DNA of 64,000 bases. Source: Chromohalobacter moromii (GTDB lineage Bacteria > Pseudomonadota > Gammaproteobacteria > Pseudomonadales > Halomonadaceae). The stretch covers positions 1,178,001 through 1,242,000 of the forward strand of contig NZ_JAHXDI010000001.1 of the NCBI RefSeq assembly GCF_023091865.1, read 5' to 3'. Made by a program: the position numbers and the translations under genes. Positions 63,509-64,000 of this stretch are shown in pieces. The notes beneath the pieces are model-generated. The model saw only the letters and a program-made list of their open reading frames with translations, did no database searches and had not been told where the DNA came from. The stretch's first letter is position 1; every line of letters starts with the position of its first letter.

Positions 63509-64000
63509 ATGGCACTGCCACGTTTTGGACAACGACACCTGCACGTCGTCGCCGACCCCGACGATCCGGCTTTCAAGTCGGAGCTGCATCGCAGCGTCAT
63601 CGAGCGCTTCGAGGACGAAGGCATGGAGCTCGACGCCGAACCCAGCGTGCTGTTCACGCGCCTGGAGGATAGCGTGCGCGACTGGCTGGCCGAGCGCGGC
63701 GAGTTCATCCCCGACGACGCCATGCAAACGGTATTGCAATCGCTGTATCACGAAATGACCGGCTACGGCCCACTGCAGCCGCTGTTACGCGATGATGGCA
63801 TCACCGATATCCTCATCAACGGGCCGCGCCACGTCTTCGCCGAACGCGAAGGCAAGCTCGAGCGCGTCTCCCAGCAGTTCCTCAACGATGCCCATGTGTT
63901 GCGCGTGGTGCGCCGTATGCTGGCGCCGCTGGGACGGCGGCTCGATGAGTCCAGCCCCATGGTGGATGCGCGTCTGGAAGATGGCTCGCGCGTCAACGCC
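63509..64000 (+). CDS. cpaF: Tad pilus assembly ATPase CpaF/TadA, N-terminal part (runs off the window)
   Basis: Open from ATG 63509 to the window end, 164 residues without a stop. A GGGGAGG site lies eight bases upstream. The sequence is that of the N-terminal domain of GspE/CpaF secretion ATPases: YHEMTGYGPLQPLLRDDGIT, DILINGPRHVFAEREGKLE, and VVRRMLAPLGRRLDESSPMVDARL. The Walker motifs lie beyond the edge. It powers Flp pilus assembly. It follows cpaC directly, with no cpaE/tadZ between. Confidence 0.93.
   Translation, partial: MALPRFGQRHLHVVADPDDPAFKSELHRSVIERFEDEGMELDAEPSVLFTRLEDSVRDWLAERGEFIPDDAMQTVLQSLYHEMTGYGPLQPLLRDDGITDILINGPRHVFAEREGKLERVSQQFLNDAHVLRVVRRMLAPLGRRLDESSPMVDARLEDGSRVNA

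Overview
The window is GC-rich chromosomal DNA from a gammaproteobacterium, most likely a halophile of the Halomonadaceae (Chromohalobacter/Halomonas type). This rests on gene order that follows Pseudomonas closely (fabF-pabC-mltG-tmk-holB-pilZ-tatD; algU-mucA-mucD-lepA-lepB-rnc-era-recO-pdxJ; gacS/cysM/rlmD/relA/mazG), on a MvaT-type nucleoid protein, on acidic proteins, and on a Na+/H+ antiporter. The species call is inference. No rRNA, tRNA or CRISPR array was recognised.

Layout. 1-8.6 kb: the 3' part of fabF, then pabC, mltG, tmk, holB, a pilZ-domain gene, tatD, a DUF1285 gene and a UvrD-like helicase, all on +. 8.7-12.4 kb: ETF-ubiquinone oxidoreductase (-) divergent from etfBA (+), with a PsrA-like operator between them. 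12.5-17.8 kb: a six-gene TonB2-type energising operon (DUF3450, TtpC-like, ExbB, ExbD, TonB, TPR). 17.8-23.7 kb: xthA with a small coupled basic gene (-), rhlB and a DinG-type helicase (+), and DAHP synthase (-). 24.1-33.6 kb: rpoE/algU, rseA/mucA and degP/mucD (without mucB and mucC), then lepA-lepB-rnc-era-recO-pdxJ. 33.6-44.7 kb: barA/gacS (-), cysM, rlmD, relA, mazG, ppc.

44.7-57.4 kb is more accessory in character. It holds a BenE transporter divergent from a SutR-like XRE-cupin regulator around a perfect 16-bp palindrome, an AmiD-like lipoprotein amidase, a coupled satD-DUF3307 pair next to a near-consensus LexA (SOS) box, a membrane GGDEF cyclase, a porin, a His-rich mini-lipoprotein, an intact IS3-family element with 3-bp target duplication, a YuiF-type antiporter, mvaT, and an AraC-GyrI regulator.

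57.4-64 kb begins a Tad/Flp pilus locus (flp, cpaB, cpaC, start of cpaF). It is preceded by a Gly-rich repeat lipoprotein and a TpsB/FhaC-type two-partner outer-membrane transporter with no TpsA substrate in view.

The most promising candidates for an undescribed system are the satD-DUF3307 pair (a cyclase-like domain plus HTH, coupled to a His/Asp-rich membrane protein, beside a LexA box) and the lipoprotein-TpsB-Tad arrangement.
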